The position numbers were made by a program, and so were the translations under genes. From positions 16,203,422 to 16,267,421 of the forward strand of contig NC_052359.1 in NCBI RefSeq assembly GCF_009727055.1: 64,000 nucleotides of DNA. Reading direction: 5' to 3'. Numbering within the stretch: the stretch's first letter is position 1; each line of letters begins with the position of its first letter. The stretch comes from Benincasa hispida (lineage: Eukaryota; Streptophyta; Magnoliopsida; Cucurbitales; Cucurbitaceae). A model generated the notes under the pieces. The model had not been told where the DNA came from. It made no database searches and saw nothing but the letters and a program-made list of their open reading frames with translations. Shown here piece by piece: positions 11,160 to 22,913 of this stretch.

Positions 11160-14030
11160 CAACAAGATAAATATGATTTACTTGTTATCGAAGCATGTTT
11201 AGTGGAAAATGATAAAATCTAGATAATTGATTCAGGTGCCGCTAATCATGTATGTACTATCTCACAGGAAACAAGTTCCTGGAGATAGTTGATAGAAGGT
11301 GAAACAATCTTTAAGGTAGGGACCGGGGAGATTGTTTCGGCCAAAGTAGTGGGAGATATGAAGTTATTTATAGGAGATAAGTACATTTATTTGAAAAATG
11401 TATATTATATTCCTTCTATGAAAAGGAATCTAATATCTGTCTCTTGTTTGCTAGAACAAAATTATAAAGTTTATTTCGAAAATGGTGAAGTGTTCATCAA
11501 AATGGGAAATAAACAGATTTTCTCTGCAAAATTAGAAAATAACTTGTACATGTTAAAACCAACTGAGGTCAAAACTGTGTTGAACATAGAGATGTTTAAA
11601 ACTACTAGGACTCATAAAAAGAGGAAGATTTCTCCAAATGCTTATCTTTGGCACTTGAGACTGGGTCACATAAATCTCAACAGGATTGAGAGTTTGGTTA
11701 AGGATGGTCATTTAAATAAGTTGGAAGACAGTTCATTACCTCTATGTGAGTCTTGTCTTAAGGGTAAAATAACAAAAAGATCTTTTTTTGGATAAGGTCT
11801 TAGAGCCAAAGAAACCCTAGAGCTGATTCACTAAGACCTTTGTGGGCCTCTAAATGTTAGAGCAAGAGAAGGGTATGAATATTTCATCAGTTTTATAGAT
11901 GATTATTCTAGGTATAGGCATATTTATCTAATGCACCAAAAGTCTGAAACTTTTGAAAAGTTCAAAGAGTATAAGGCTGAGGTTCAGAACCAATTAGGTA
12001 AAAAGATTAAAACACTTCGATCGAACATAGAATTTCAGAACTATTTGATAGAACATAGAATTCAGTCTCAACTCACAGCCCCTGGCACACCCCAGTAGAA
12101 TGGTGTGGCAGAGAGGAGAAACATAATTTTGTTGGACATGGTTCGTTCCATTATGAGTTACACTCAGTTACCAAATTCTGTTTGGGGACAAGCAGTTGAG
12201 ACTGCGGTATATATTTTGAACATAGTTCCCTCGAAAAGCTTTTCTGAAATACTTTACGAGCTCTGAATGGGACGTAAAGGAAATTTATGTCACTTCAGGA
12301 TTTTGGGTTGTCCAGCACATGTGTTGGTGCAGAATCCTAAAAAGCTGGAACACCATTCAAAAGTATGCCTATTTGTAGGCTACCCAAAACAAAATAAAGG
12401 TGGTCTCCTTTATGATCCTCAAGAAGATAAAGTGTTTGTATCGACAAATGCAACCTTCCTGGAGGAAGATTATATAAACAACCATCAACCTCACAGTAAG
12501 CTAGTAATAGAAGAAATGTCAGAAGAAACGACAAATGTATCAGCAAGAGTTGTTAATGAAACTGATACATCACATCCTTCTCAAGAGTTAAGAATGCCTC
12601 GTCATAGTGGGAGGGTTGGGCAATAGCCTGACTGGTACATGGGTTTAACTGAAACTCAAGTCATCATATCAGATAATTGTTTAGAGGATCCATTGTCGTT
12701 TAATCAAGCAAGGAACGATGTGGACAAAGACCAATGGATTAAAGCCATGGGCCTTGAAATGGAATTTATGTATTTCAATTCTATCTGGGATCTTGTAGAT
12801 CAACCTGAAGGGGTAAAACCCATCAGTTGTAAGTGGACCTACAAGAGAATACGAGACCAAACTAGTAAGGTATAGACCTAATAAGCTAGACTTGTGGCAA
12901 AATGGTTTACCCAAAGAGAGGGGTTAGATTTTGAAGAAACCTTCTCTCTAGTTGCAATGATAAAGTCTATTAGAATACTCTTGTCCATAACCACATTTTA
13001 TGATTATGAAATATGGCAAATGGACGTCAAGACAACTTTTCTGAATGGCTATCTTGAAGAGAGTATCTATATGTTTCAACCAGATTATATAGCTGGGTCA
13101 AGAGCAAAAAGTTTGCAAGCTTAATTGATCCATTTATGGATTAAAACAAGCTTCTAGAACTTGGAATATGAGATTTGACGCTACGATCAAATCTTATGGC
13201 TTTGAGAAAAATGTTGACGAACCCTGTGTATATAAGAAAATCGTCAACAAAACTGTCGTTTTTCTAGTGTATGTATGTTGATGATATTCTGCTCATTGGG
13301 AATGAGGTAGAATATCTAGCGACGTTAAGAGATGGTTGGCTTCACAATTCCAAATGAAAGATTTGGGAGAAGCATAGTATGTTCTTGGAATCCAAATAGT
13401 TCGAAATTGCTAGAACAGAACATTGGCATTATCTCAAGCATCTTATATAGACAAGATGTTGTCTAGGTATAAAACGCAAAATTTTAAGAAAGGATCTTTA
13501 CTTTTTAGGCATGGAATTCACTTGTCTAAGGAATAGAGTCCTAAGACACCTCAAGAAGTTGAGGAGATGAATCGAATTCCATATGCATCTGCAGTTGGGA
13601 ATTTGATGTATGTAATGTTATGTACTCGTCTCGATATATGCTATGCCATAGGAATTGTCAGTAGATTTCAGTCAAATTCTGGTCATGACCATTGGACTAC
13701 TGTTAATAACATTCTCAAGTATCTTCGGAGAACGAGAGATTATATACTCATGTATGGTCCTAAGGATCTGATCCTTACTGGATACATTGATTCTGACTTT
13801 CAAACCGATATTGATTCGAGGAAATCAACTTTGGGGTCAGTATTCACTCTTAACAGAGGAGCAGTTGTGTGGAGAAGCATCAAGCAAAGTTATATTGCGG
13901 ACTCCATAATGGAAGCTGAGTATGTAGCTGCAAGAAAATTAGCAAAAGAAACATAGTTGATCCATTTACGAATGCCCTCTCGGCTAAAGTGTTCGAGGGT
14001 CACCTAGTAGGACTAGGTCTACGAGTTTTG
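11160..14030 (+). pseudogene. Copia element 1 pol (protease-integrase-RT-RNase H), decayed
   Basis: Polyprotein remnant. The protease motif at 11219-11262 is IIDSGAANHVC with the preceding Trp codon now a stop. An open 168-codon stretch at 11289-11795 holds the linker and pre-integrase domain (LWHLRLGHINLNR, CESCLKGK). Integrase follows (FIDDYSRY near 11895, NGVAERR near 12100, with a stop just before it); the second catalytic region reads TLRSNIEF, so the RSD aspartate is lost. RT shows WQMDVKTTFLNG near 13015 and a frameshifted VDDILLIGNE near 13280. RNase H (13567-13956) ends in AARKLAKET and jumps to the DPFT..LSAKVFEGHL tail, a deletion of about 75 codons. Non-functional. Confidence 0.8.
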
Positions 14031-14161
14031 TATCACTAGGGCAAGTGGAAGAATTAATGGGTATTGTGATGCCCTAGTTTATTGTATTTGTACATTTTAT
14101 TCTCTCCATATAAACTCAACATTGTATATATTTTTATATATTGATCCACTGGAGTTTTAGT

Positions 14162-14175
14162 CCAAGTGGGAGTAT
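14162..14175 (+). promoter_or_regulatory. Polypurine tract of element 1
   Basis: CCAAGTGGGAGTAT immediately before the 3' LTR. The same phrase precedes the 3' LTR of element 3. It primes plus-strand DNA synthesis. Confidence 0.7.
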
Positions 14176-16014
14176 TGTTGGGTTTTATGTCCTAAAAACT
14201 CGCAGTTTTTAAAATAATAAACATTTTCTATTATCAATATACTTGTTATTGATCTCATAAATTGTATGAAAGTATCCAATAAACTAAGACCCATGACTAT
14301 TGTATGAGTACTTAAACTTTATGTGAAGACATAAGAGTGGATCAAGTTTGAGTAAATAGTCAAAATGATCAATGGTACATGAATGAGGTTTGGTACCTTA
14401 TTATGGTAACACCATTGGATGCGGCCTACTCTGTAGTTGTTGCAAAGAGTTATATAGTGCTACATACGATGTGATCCTAATTCTTACATGTTATGACATG
14501 AGGAGTGGGGGCGTCCTATGCAATGAGTTTGCATAAGATCAGGACCAAGAAATAAGTCACTCTTACTTTATAATGCTTTTTACTATTTAAGACTGACTAT
14601 TTCACCTAGATGACCTAGGTAACTCGATCTTAATCCTGAGCTAACTATGAACTCCTGTTTATTCGGGATTACCCTTAGATTTTCATAGTTGAGGGTTGGC
14701 TCAACAGTGTCGGCTCAATATGACTCCCATTTCAGGGGTAAGACTAGATAGATAGCTGAGGACGTAGGGTGCAAGACGGAGTTCACACCTACCCGATTTA
14801 GGGATAGAAGAAAGGTTGTTCTCTCAAATACTGAATCTAGGTCTTGAACAAGGGGCCCCACCCTCTCACTGGGCTGAGAGAGTTTGGTTTAGTGATTGGA
14901 TCACAAATCAGTTGTTCATTAGAGGATCAGTAGGGACTTGAGAAATAAGACGTAATCTCGAGTCGTTACTATGAATAACCTGTGAAGGGTCGACTTGCTG
15001 ATTATGGTTAAATCATGTCGACATAATATATCTACAGTGAGGGGAATGCAACTATGGGCTTTAGTGGAATGACCCATTAGTTAACGAATGGGGATTAATT
15101 TGGTCTAATGAGTTTAGCCAATTAATCTCGAACCATTGAAGTCCAGATCTGTAAGTCTGCGAGGTCCCCCTACTAGCTCGTAATGGACTAGCTCTAGAAT
15201 AGCATGATAAGTTAATTTGAGATGTTCAAATTAGAATTAAGAGAATTAGTAATTATATGAGATATAATTATATGTTTAATTTTAGAATTAAACGAAATAG
15301 GAGAATTTATATACTTAAATATGATTTAAATATATAAAGATGGATATGTGTTAAAATTAATTTAATATTTGATATTAAATTAATTAAATTTTATTTAATA
15401 ATTAATTTATGAAATTAATTAAATTTTTCATTTTAAAATCAAAATAGATTTTATAAAATCAAATTTTTATTTTAGATAAAATTGGAAAAGTAAAAACCAA
15501 AAACACACAAAATGGAAAAAAGGGTTTTTCCATTATCCATCACCTAAGTAGATCACACATGAAGCAATATCTTGGCCTTGTCTTCTCCAAGCATGAGCTA
15601 CAACTCATGCAACTCCTCTCTTTGTATGTTGATCTACAATATAATGAAGAGTTTGGAGTGAAAATCGGGCATGCAATCTATAGAGAATTTTAGAGAAAAT
15701 TCGACTTGAAGAAAGGGTTCTTCAACAAGGTTGTTGCAGTGAGCTTTTCTCCTTCATTCCTTGTTTCAAACTTGTTTTGAGTCCCACAACTCAATCTAGA
15801 GCACCAAAAGAATAGTGGGGAAGATCTTGAGGTGGTCGACAACAAGATATGGAGAAGATAGCAGCTGGAGATGGAGCTTTGAAGAGGTTCTACAAGAGGT
15901 ATGTCCTGAAACCCACTTGTTTCTGCAAAAACATACTTTATATTTTACCAAAATTAGTGAATTTGAGTGCTTAGATGACCCTTGTGCTTCCACTGCTGTT
16001 GATACAATCCTACA
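14176..16014 (+). mobile_element. Copia element 1 3' LTR (1.84 kb)
   Basis: Begins TGTTGGGTTTTATGTCC and ends CAATCCTACA. The next bases continue host integrase coding sequence (EYVYLMQHKS), which fixes the right edge. The 3' half matches 7908-8745. A reading frame at 15815-16165 runs from the LTR end into host integrase in phase, apparently by chance. Confidence 0.85.
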
Positions 16015-17829
16015 TGAGTATGTTTACCTAATGCAACATAAGTCTAATACACTTGAGAAGTTAAAGGAGTACAAGGCTGAAGTTGAGAATTTATTGAGTA
16101 AAAATATAAAAACACTTCGATCAGATCGAGGTGAAAAGTATTTGATAGGATTTCAGACTATTTGATAGAACATGGGATCACAGTTGATCTCTCAGCACCT
16201 AGTACACTACAACAAAATGGTGTATCAGAGAGGAGAAACATAATCCCCTTAGACATGATTCGATCGATGATGAGTTATGCTTCTTTACTTGACTCATTCT
16301 GGGGTTATGCAGTGGAGACTAGAGTTTATCTTTTGAACCAAGATCCATTAAAAAGTGTTTCTGAAACATATTTTGAATTATGGAGAGGTGATAAAAGTAG
16401 TTTATGACATCTCAGGATTTGGGGGTGTTCGGCTCATGTGCTAGTGGCCTACTCAAAGAAATTGAAATCACGTTCGTAGTTATGTCTCTTTGTATGCTAC
16501 TCCAAAGAAACGAGAGGTGGTCTTTTTTATGTTCCAAAAGAGAATAAAGTTTTTGCATCAACAAATGCAATTTTCATGGAGGAAGATCACGTTAGAGAGC
16601 ATAAACCAAGAAGTATAATCATGTTGAATGAGCTTTCTAATGAAACTAGTAAAACTTCAACAAGGATTGTTGAAGAAGCAAACACTTCAACAAGAGTTAT
16701 TGCAATTGCTTCATCTAGTCAAGCATATTCTTCTCAAGAGTTAAGGGAGCCTCGACATAGTGGGAGAGTTATAGCCCAACCTACTCGCTATTTGGGTTTA
16801 ATAGAAACTCAAGCCACCATACCAAATGATGACGTTGAGGATTCATTGACCCACAAGAAAGCAATGGTTGATGTGGACAAAGATGAATGGGTTAAAGCCA
16901 TGAATCTAGAAATGGAGTCTATGCACTTCAATTCTATCTGGAATTTTGTAGATCAACCTAATGGAGTAAAACCTATAGGTTCCAAGTGGATCTATAAGAG
17001 AAAACGAGGTGTAGATAGTAAGGTACAAATCTTTAAGGCTAGATTAGTGGTAAAGGGTAATACGTAGGTTGAAGGAGTGGATTATGAAGAAAGTTTCTCA
17101 CATGTTTCTTTGCTTAAGTCTATCCAAGTTCTCTTGTCCATTACCATAGATTATGACTATGAAATATGGCAAATGGATGTCAAGACAGCCTTTTTAAATG
17201 GTCATCTTGATGAGACTATCGATATGAGTAACCAAAGGGATTCATTAAACAATGCCAGGAGCAAAATGTTTGCAAGCTTAATAAATCTATTATGTATTGA
17301 AACAGTCATCTCAATCTTGGAATATAAGATTTGATGCTACAGTTAAATCATATGGCTTTGATCAAAATGCTGATGAGTCTTATGCCTACAAGAAGATCAT
17401 CAATAGTTTAGTAGCTTTCTTAGTATTATATATGGATGATATCCTACCCATTGAGAATGATGTAGGATTACTGACTGATATTAAAAAATGGCTAGCTGCT
17501 CAATTCCAGTTGAAAGATTTGGGTGAAGCACAGTCTTTTCTAGTGATCCAAGTTATTAAGGATTGTAAGAGTAAAACATTGGCTTATATCAGGCATCATA
17601 TATCTACAAAATTCTTATTAGGTATTTGATGCAGAATTCCAAGAAATGTTTGTTACCTTTCAAGCATGGAATTATCTTGTCTAAGGAACAATGTCTTAAA
17701 ACACCTAAAGAAGTTGAGGAGATGAGATGAAATTCTTGTGCATCTCTAGTGGGTAGCCTAGTGTATGCCATATTGCGTATTAGGCCAGACGTTTGCTATG
17801 TAGTAGGAATAGTTAGTAAATATCAATCC
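16015..17829 (+). pseudogene. Host copia integrase-RT segment, decayed
   Basis: Continues the host polyprotein to the right of element 1. Integrase: EYVYLMQHKS at the start, LRSDRGEKY near 16120, QQNGVSERRN near 16215 and SFWGYAVET near 16300. The linker has the family phrase SQELREPRHSGRV near 16740. RT: WVKAMNLEMESM near 16890, WIYKRKRG near 16990, IWQMDVKTAFLNGHLDE near 17165, and an intact YMDD catalytic box near 17431 followed by ILPIENDVG. Several frameshifts and stops (16188, 16407, 17067, 17334) preclude function. It breaks off in ...VSKYQS at 17829, where an LTR begins. Confidence 0.8.
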
Positions 17830-18631
17830 TGTTGGGAATATCCTAAACTCGCAGTTTGTAAATATTGTTAACATACTCTATTTACCAATAAAAGCATTAT
17901 TGACTATTTATTTAATAAATTGTTATTGATATTGCATTCTATTATAAAAATCCAACATATGAATCCATGGCTATAATATGAATACTTTAACTTTATGTGG
18001 CAACATAAAAGAGGATCAAGTTTGAATATTGTTAGGTTTTTCAAGGATGTATGTTTTCTATGTTAATTTCCCCCGAAATTGTGTTGATTATTTGCTTTAA
18101 ATGCTAATTTTGTAGGTAAAACGGTCCTCGAAGCGTTTAGGAGTCATTAAGAGAAAAGTGTGCCAAAAGGACAAAAATTGACCAAGAAAATCAATAGATT
18201 GAAGAGAATCGAGTAATCGAGTGCCATTGAGTATTTAGCAGAATACTATAGAGTGTAATTAAGTAAGGCTGTTAAGTAATCAAGCATCGAGTATAATCAG
18301 CTCAAATCCTCTTCTGAAATTTTGAACACACTCAAATTTCTGAAAAATCTCTCCAGCTCAAACCCTCTCTTGAACACACTCAAATCCAGCTCAAATTAAA
18401 AGATTTAACCTCTCAATCTCTTAGAGAATAGTAGAAAGGGTCTCTATGGTGGTCCTCTGTTGATTTGAAGATCAAATTCATGGAGGGAAGTTGAAATTGA
18501 AGAGAATCTTTAAACGTATTGTATTATAGAAACCCTCTTCTGAAATTTTGTTTCAATGCATGTTTTAAACTCAAATCAAGTGTAATTAGAGTGCTTAGAT
18601 TTATAACGATGCATGTTAGTTTTATCTATCA
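17830..18631 (+). mobile_element. Mosaic solo copia LTR nested in host RNase H
   Basis: Starts TGTTGGGAATATCC and ends CTATCA. The first 200 bp and last 200-300 bp match the other copia LTRs here, while the middle from about 18030 (TGTTAGGTTTTTCAAGG) looks like the start of an unrelated, gypsy-type LTR. Flanks are AATCC (17825-17829) and AATCT (18632-18636), a 5-bp target duplication with one change. Removing LTR and one target copy restores host codons KYQS-NPRFAHW. At 802 bp it is less than half the family length. Confidence 0.65.
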
Positions 18632-18652
18632 AATCTAATCCAAGGTTTGCTC

Positions 18653-18657
18653 ACTGG
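18653..18657 (+). other. Target site duplication of element 3, left copy
   Basis: ACTGG directly before the 5' LTR of element 3. The identical ACTGG follows its 3' LTR at 28874-28878. Confidence 0.9.
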
Positions 18658-20437
18658 TGTTGAGAATGTCCTAGAACTCGCAGTTCATGGTAAACATTCT
18701 ATTTATCAATAATAATGACTTGTTGATTTTGTATCTTATTATGGAAATCCAATAAACACGTCCTTGGCTATAGTCTGAATGCTGTAACTTTATGTACTGA
18801 CATAAACAGGATCAAGTTGACAGTATATAGCCTAAATGGTCTAATAAGTATATGGATAAAATTGGGTATCTCATTCTGGTACCACTATTGGATGCGGCCC
18901 ACTCTGTAGTTGTTACAAGAAGTTTTAAGGTGCTACAAACGATGTGATCCACAAATTGTTCATGCTGAGACATGAGAGTGTGGGCATCCTATGCAATAAG
19001 TTTGAATATAGACTGGCCCATGAAAATAGTCACTTTTTTTTATAACGATCGTTTACTGTTAAAATTGAATATTTCATTTATTATATAACCTAGGTTAACT
19101 CGATCTTAATCCTGAGCTAGCTATGAACTCCTGTTTGTTTGGGTTTATCCTTTGATCTGCAAACGGTGAGAGTAGTCCAACAACACTGCTCAATAAGCTT
19201 ACCATTTTGGGGATAAGACCGGATGAATAGCTGGGGACATAGCCTTGCAAGATGGAATTCACTCCTACTCTATTTAGGGTTAGCAGATAGGTTGTTCTCT
19301 TAAGTAATGATTCTAGGTCTTGAACAATCGGGGCCCTGCCTTCTCATGATAGAGAAAGAATTTGATTCATAGAGATTATGAATCAAAATGGTTTATTAGA
19401 GGATCAGTAGAAACTTAAGTAACAAGATGTATTCACAGGGGTAAAACAGTATTTTTGACCTAGTTGTGATTATGAAAAATCTGTGAAGGATGGACTTACT
19501 GATTATGATTATTAAGTGGACATAATATATCTACAGTGAGGGTTCAAGTATGGGCTACAGTGAAGTGTCCCATTAGTTAACGAATGGGGGTTAAATCAGA
19601 CTAACGAGTTTAGCCGATTAATCTCAAATCGTTGGAGCCCATGATCTGTAGGTCCGCGAGGTCCCCCTACTAGCTCGTAAATGGATAAGCTTTAGAGTAG
19701 CTTGAGAAATTAAATTGAAATGTTCAAATTAAATGGAACAGGAGAATATATATTTAAATATGATTTAAATATATGAAGATGATTATTATGCAAAAAAGAA
19801 TTTAATATTTGATATTAAATTAATTTATGAAATTAATATTAGAAAATCTCTTTTCAATTTCATTAATCAAAATGATTTTGAAATCATTTTGTATTTTTAA
19901 AAGAAACGAGAAAATCGAATTTTGCATGCCAAGCACAAAATGGAGAATGCAGATTTTCCATTATCTTCATCTTTTTGCTCACACAAAAGCCATTAACTTC
20001 TCTTCATTAATTCTCCAAACATGAGCTGCAAGCCATGCAATTAACTTGTTTGCATGTTCATCTGCAATAAATAAAGAAGTTTGCAGTCATTTGAGGAGAA
20101 CTAATGCAGAAATTTTAAGAGAAAATCTATGTGAGAAGAAAGTGTTCTTCCATTCGGCTGTTGTGTGTTCATCACTCTTCTTCACCATTTCACTTTGTTC
20201 TTGAGTCCCACAACTCTATCTAAAGCTCCAAGAGGATAGTAGGAAAGATTTTGAGGTGGTTCACAGTGATCTCTGGTGAAGTCTACTGTTGTACATTCGG
20301 ATTCTTGGAGAGTTCATCAAAGGTATGATCTTAAAACCCTTTTTTTAAAAAAGCATGCTTTAATTTCTGCCAAAATTAGTGAATTTGAATGCTTATGGAT
20401 CCTTGATACTTCTGCTGCATGTTGTTTAATTCTTTCA
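18658..20437 (+). mobile_element. Copia element 3 5' LTR (1.78 kb)
   Basis: Begins TGTTGAGAATGTCC and ends TTCTTTCA. It is followed by the primer site and aligns over its length with 27048-28873, lacking the 53-bp duplication found there. Confidence 0.9.
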
Positions 20438-20439
20438 AT

Positions 20440-20451
20440 TGGTATTAGAGC
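20440..20451 (+). promoter_or_regulatory. Primer binding site, tRNA-iMet type
   Basis: TGGTATTAGAGC, one base off the tRNA-iMet complement (a C to T change at position 7), starting 2 bp after the 5' LTR. Confidence 0.85.
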
Positions 20452-22913
20452 ATCTTTTAAGCATTCAATTCGGTCTAATTATGGTGTGGTGGGTGTTTTT
20501 CATGAGATATATGAAACTGATGTACATGTATGGTTTTCTGAGTTTTGGCATCTAAATTCTCTTTAATTTCTCTACTAAATTTGTAATTGGCTCTTGTTTG
20601 ATGAGCTTTTATGTGTTAGTAAGAGTCTGTAATTTATTTGGAGTCATTAGAGTTGAGATGTAATTGAAGAAACAAGCGAAAGAGGCCGAGTTGCTATTCC
20701 AATTTTTCAGCTTCTGCTTAAATTTGTTGCTGAGGTTCAGTTGCTAAGCGATTGTTTAGCTCCAGACGTTACACGATGTGAAGAAAAGCTATACGATCGT
20801 TTAGAAATGGGTGTTGGTCGTTGTGATGTTGAGCGCTAAGCGATCGTATACCTATGGGAGCTAAGCAATGCGTGAATTTGCTATACGATAGAACTACGCG
20901 ATCATTTAGCTTCATCGTGGGAACTAAACGATACGTTGTATTTGCTAAAAGATGGTGATATACGATCGTTTAGCTATGTTGCGCGCTAAGCGATGCGATG
21001 AAGTGCTACGCGATAGCACTGAGCGATCGTTTAGATGTAGAGCTAAGCGATCGTGTAGATAAATGCTCAGCGACGTGATGATGTTCTATACGATGGAGCT
21101 AAGTGATCGTTTAGTTGTGGCAGATACTAAGCAATGACATGAAAGCGCTGGGCGATGGTGTTAAGCGATCGTTTAGTTCTATGTGATGGAGCTAAGCAAT
21201 AGCACAGCGATGGAACTAAGCGATCGTGTAATCTTATACGATAGAGCTAAACGACCATTTAGGTTTCAGCAAACACCAAGCGATCGTGTACTTCCTCTCA
21301 ACCTAAGGCGATGACACTAGACAATTACCTTCAGCGCTACACGATCAGCCTTAGCAACACTTTGATGTTGGACCGAGAGCAGCCGATTTGACCGGTTTTC
21401 TTAAGGTCCAATCTGGTTTAGTCTCAAAGTGTTTTGGCTGGTCCGATTCAGGCTCATCCAACTCGGTTCAAGTTTTTTGGGTTCGGTTTGGAGCAGTTCG
21501 AGCAGTTCAAAGATGGTTTTGAAGTTGTTTGTAATAATTAGGCATATGTTTTCTTGTTTATGCCAAAACAAAAACCATAACAGTTAATATTTAATTGTTT
21601 TTGCATGAGATGTATGTAATAATTAAATAATTCTTGTATATGCATACAGTATGCCATGTAGATTTAAAACCCCACCATAGGAAGCATGTTACATGCATTA
21701 AAAGTATGTTATAATTGTTATAATATATAGTATGCATGTTAGGGTTGTGTTTAATATAATAATTATATTAAATACCTTTGTTGAATGTTGTGGATGTTAA
21801 GCATGTCTAAATTTTTTAAGTTGTTATAAAATTGGTTAGACGTTTAAAATCTATAACAAAGAACAGTTGCATGCTCACTTAGGTTAACAATTAATTTTAA
21901 ATGTTAAAATAGATTGTTACCTTATAAAATACGGTTACAAACTCATATTAGTTCATAAACCTGTCTAAGGCTGGGGGTACTTAAGTTGATGGTTTACGGA
22001 ACACCTCCTACCTGTGGATTATAATCGAACTATTGAGAGTTGTTAACTGATTTTATCAGCTTGCGTGAGCGATGTGAGGTAATAAAATGGTTTATCACCT
22101 AGGCATTGTAGGTTAAATCCAATTATAAGAGTTATATTTGGATAAACCACTTAGGCTTAGGTTGTATGAAATTAGTCGTCATGCCTAAGTAAATTACCCA
22201 AGCATTTAGAACACTGCAGCGGGAGATTAACAATATATTTAATATATAGTTATTAGCTCTCATGTCCTTAAGAGTTCACACCGTGAGATCCATGCTCGGC
22301 TTCTTGTCAATTTTACCTCGACTGCTCCATACAGAAAGTGTTTGCATGGGTCAATAACAAGGTGAGGAGGGAAATGGTTCATAGTAAGTGGGTGAAGGAA
22401 ATGTGTCAACATTGTCCTACGGTCTCCTCCATTAGTTTGAACTGTGAGATTCCTATGTTGCATCTGCTGTGGTTTTTATGCGGCACTAGCTAGTCGTTAA
22501 TCACGGCGATCCCTACGAAAGGTTGTAACATAGGATTCGGAACAACCCAGGCTTCAGTAAAATGAATAGGGTCTTATAGTTCCATCTTGGATATTGTCTT
22601 CTATCTCAGAGGAATATTCATACCTTCTTATAAGATCTGAAAATGGCGAGTCACACTTACAAGAATTACTAAGTGTTAGTAAAGATCTTGACCCAAAACG
22701 ATAACCAAAAAAACTATTGGAATATATGTTATTCTAGATAATAGTATTTGGTCAAGACCTGTCTTGCTTCTGTGAAGGAATTCTTGGCTGCCCCACAATA
22801 GCACTTGTTTTAAATCATTTAAATATCGTTGCAAAGAAATAAAGATTTATTATGTACTTTATTAGTTTTTCTAAAAATGGATTTAGATGCATATTTAATA
22901 GAGTTTGTTTAAA
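20452..22913 (+). other. Copia element 3 leader (2.5 kb, non-coding)
   Basis: Shares ordered blocks with element 1's leader: primer-proximal segment, palindromic array (20742-21350), ggttcgg-rich stretch (21375-21530), and a conserved block near 21960-22145. Continues into gag near 22914. No open frame of note. Confidence 0.7.
20742..21350. repeat. Array of short palindromic words in element 3 leader
   Basis: About 610 bp of the same CTAAGCGATG, TGCTACGCGATAGCA and GAGCGATCGTTTAG words as at 9050-10055. A segment of about 60 bp (20986-21045) is nearly identical to 9298-9357. Shorter than the element 1 array. Confidence 0.85.

Larger units (their letters stand above)
7908..16014 (+). mobile_element. 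Copia element 1, nested in the host copia
   Basis: Plus-strand copia element with a 5'-truncated 5' LTR (7908-8745), tRNA-iMet primer site, long leader, pol remnant, polypurine tract and full-length 3' LTR (14176-16014). It lies inside the host's pre-integrase/integrase coding region. The left junction shares AGGTC with both partners and lacks about 1 kb of the LTR start and roughly 150 bp of host, so a deletion crossed the insertion edge. No gag is recognisable. Confidence 0.75.
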
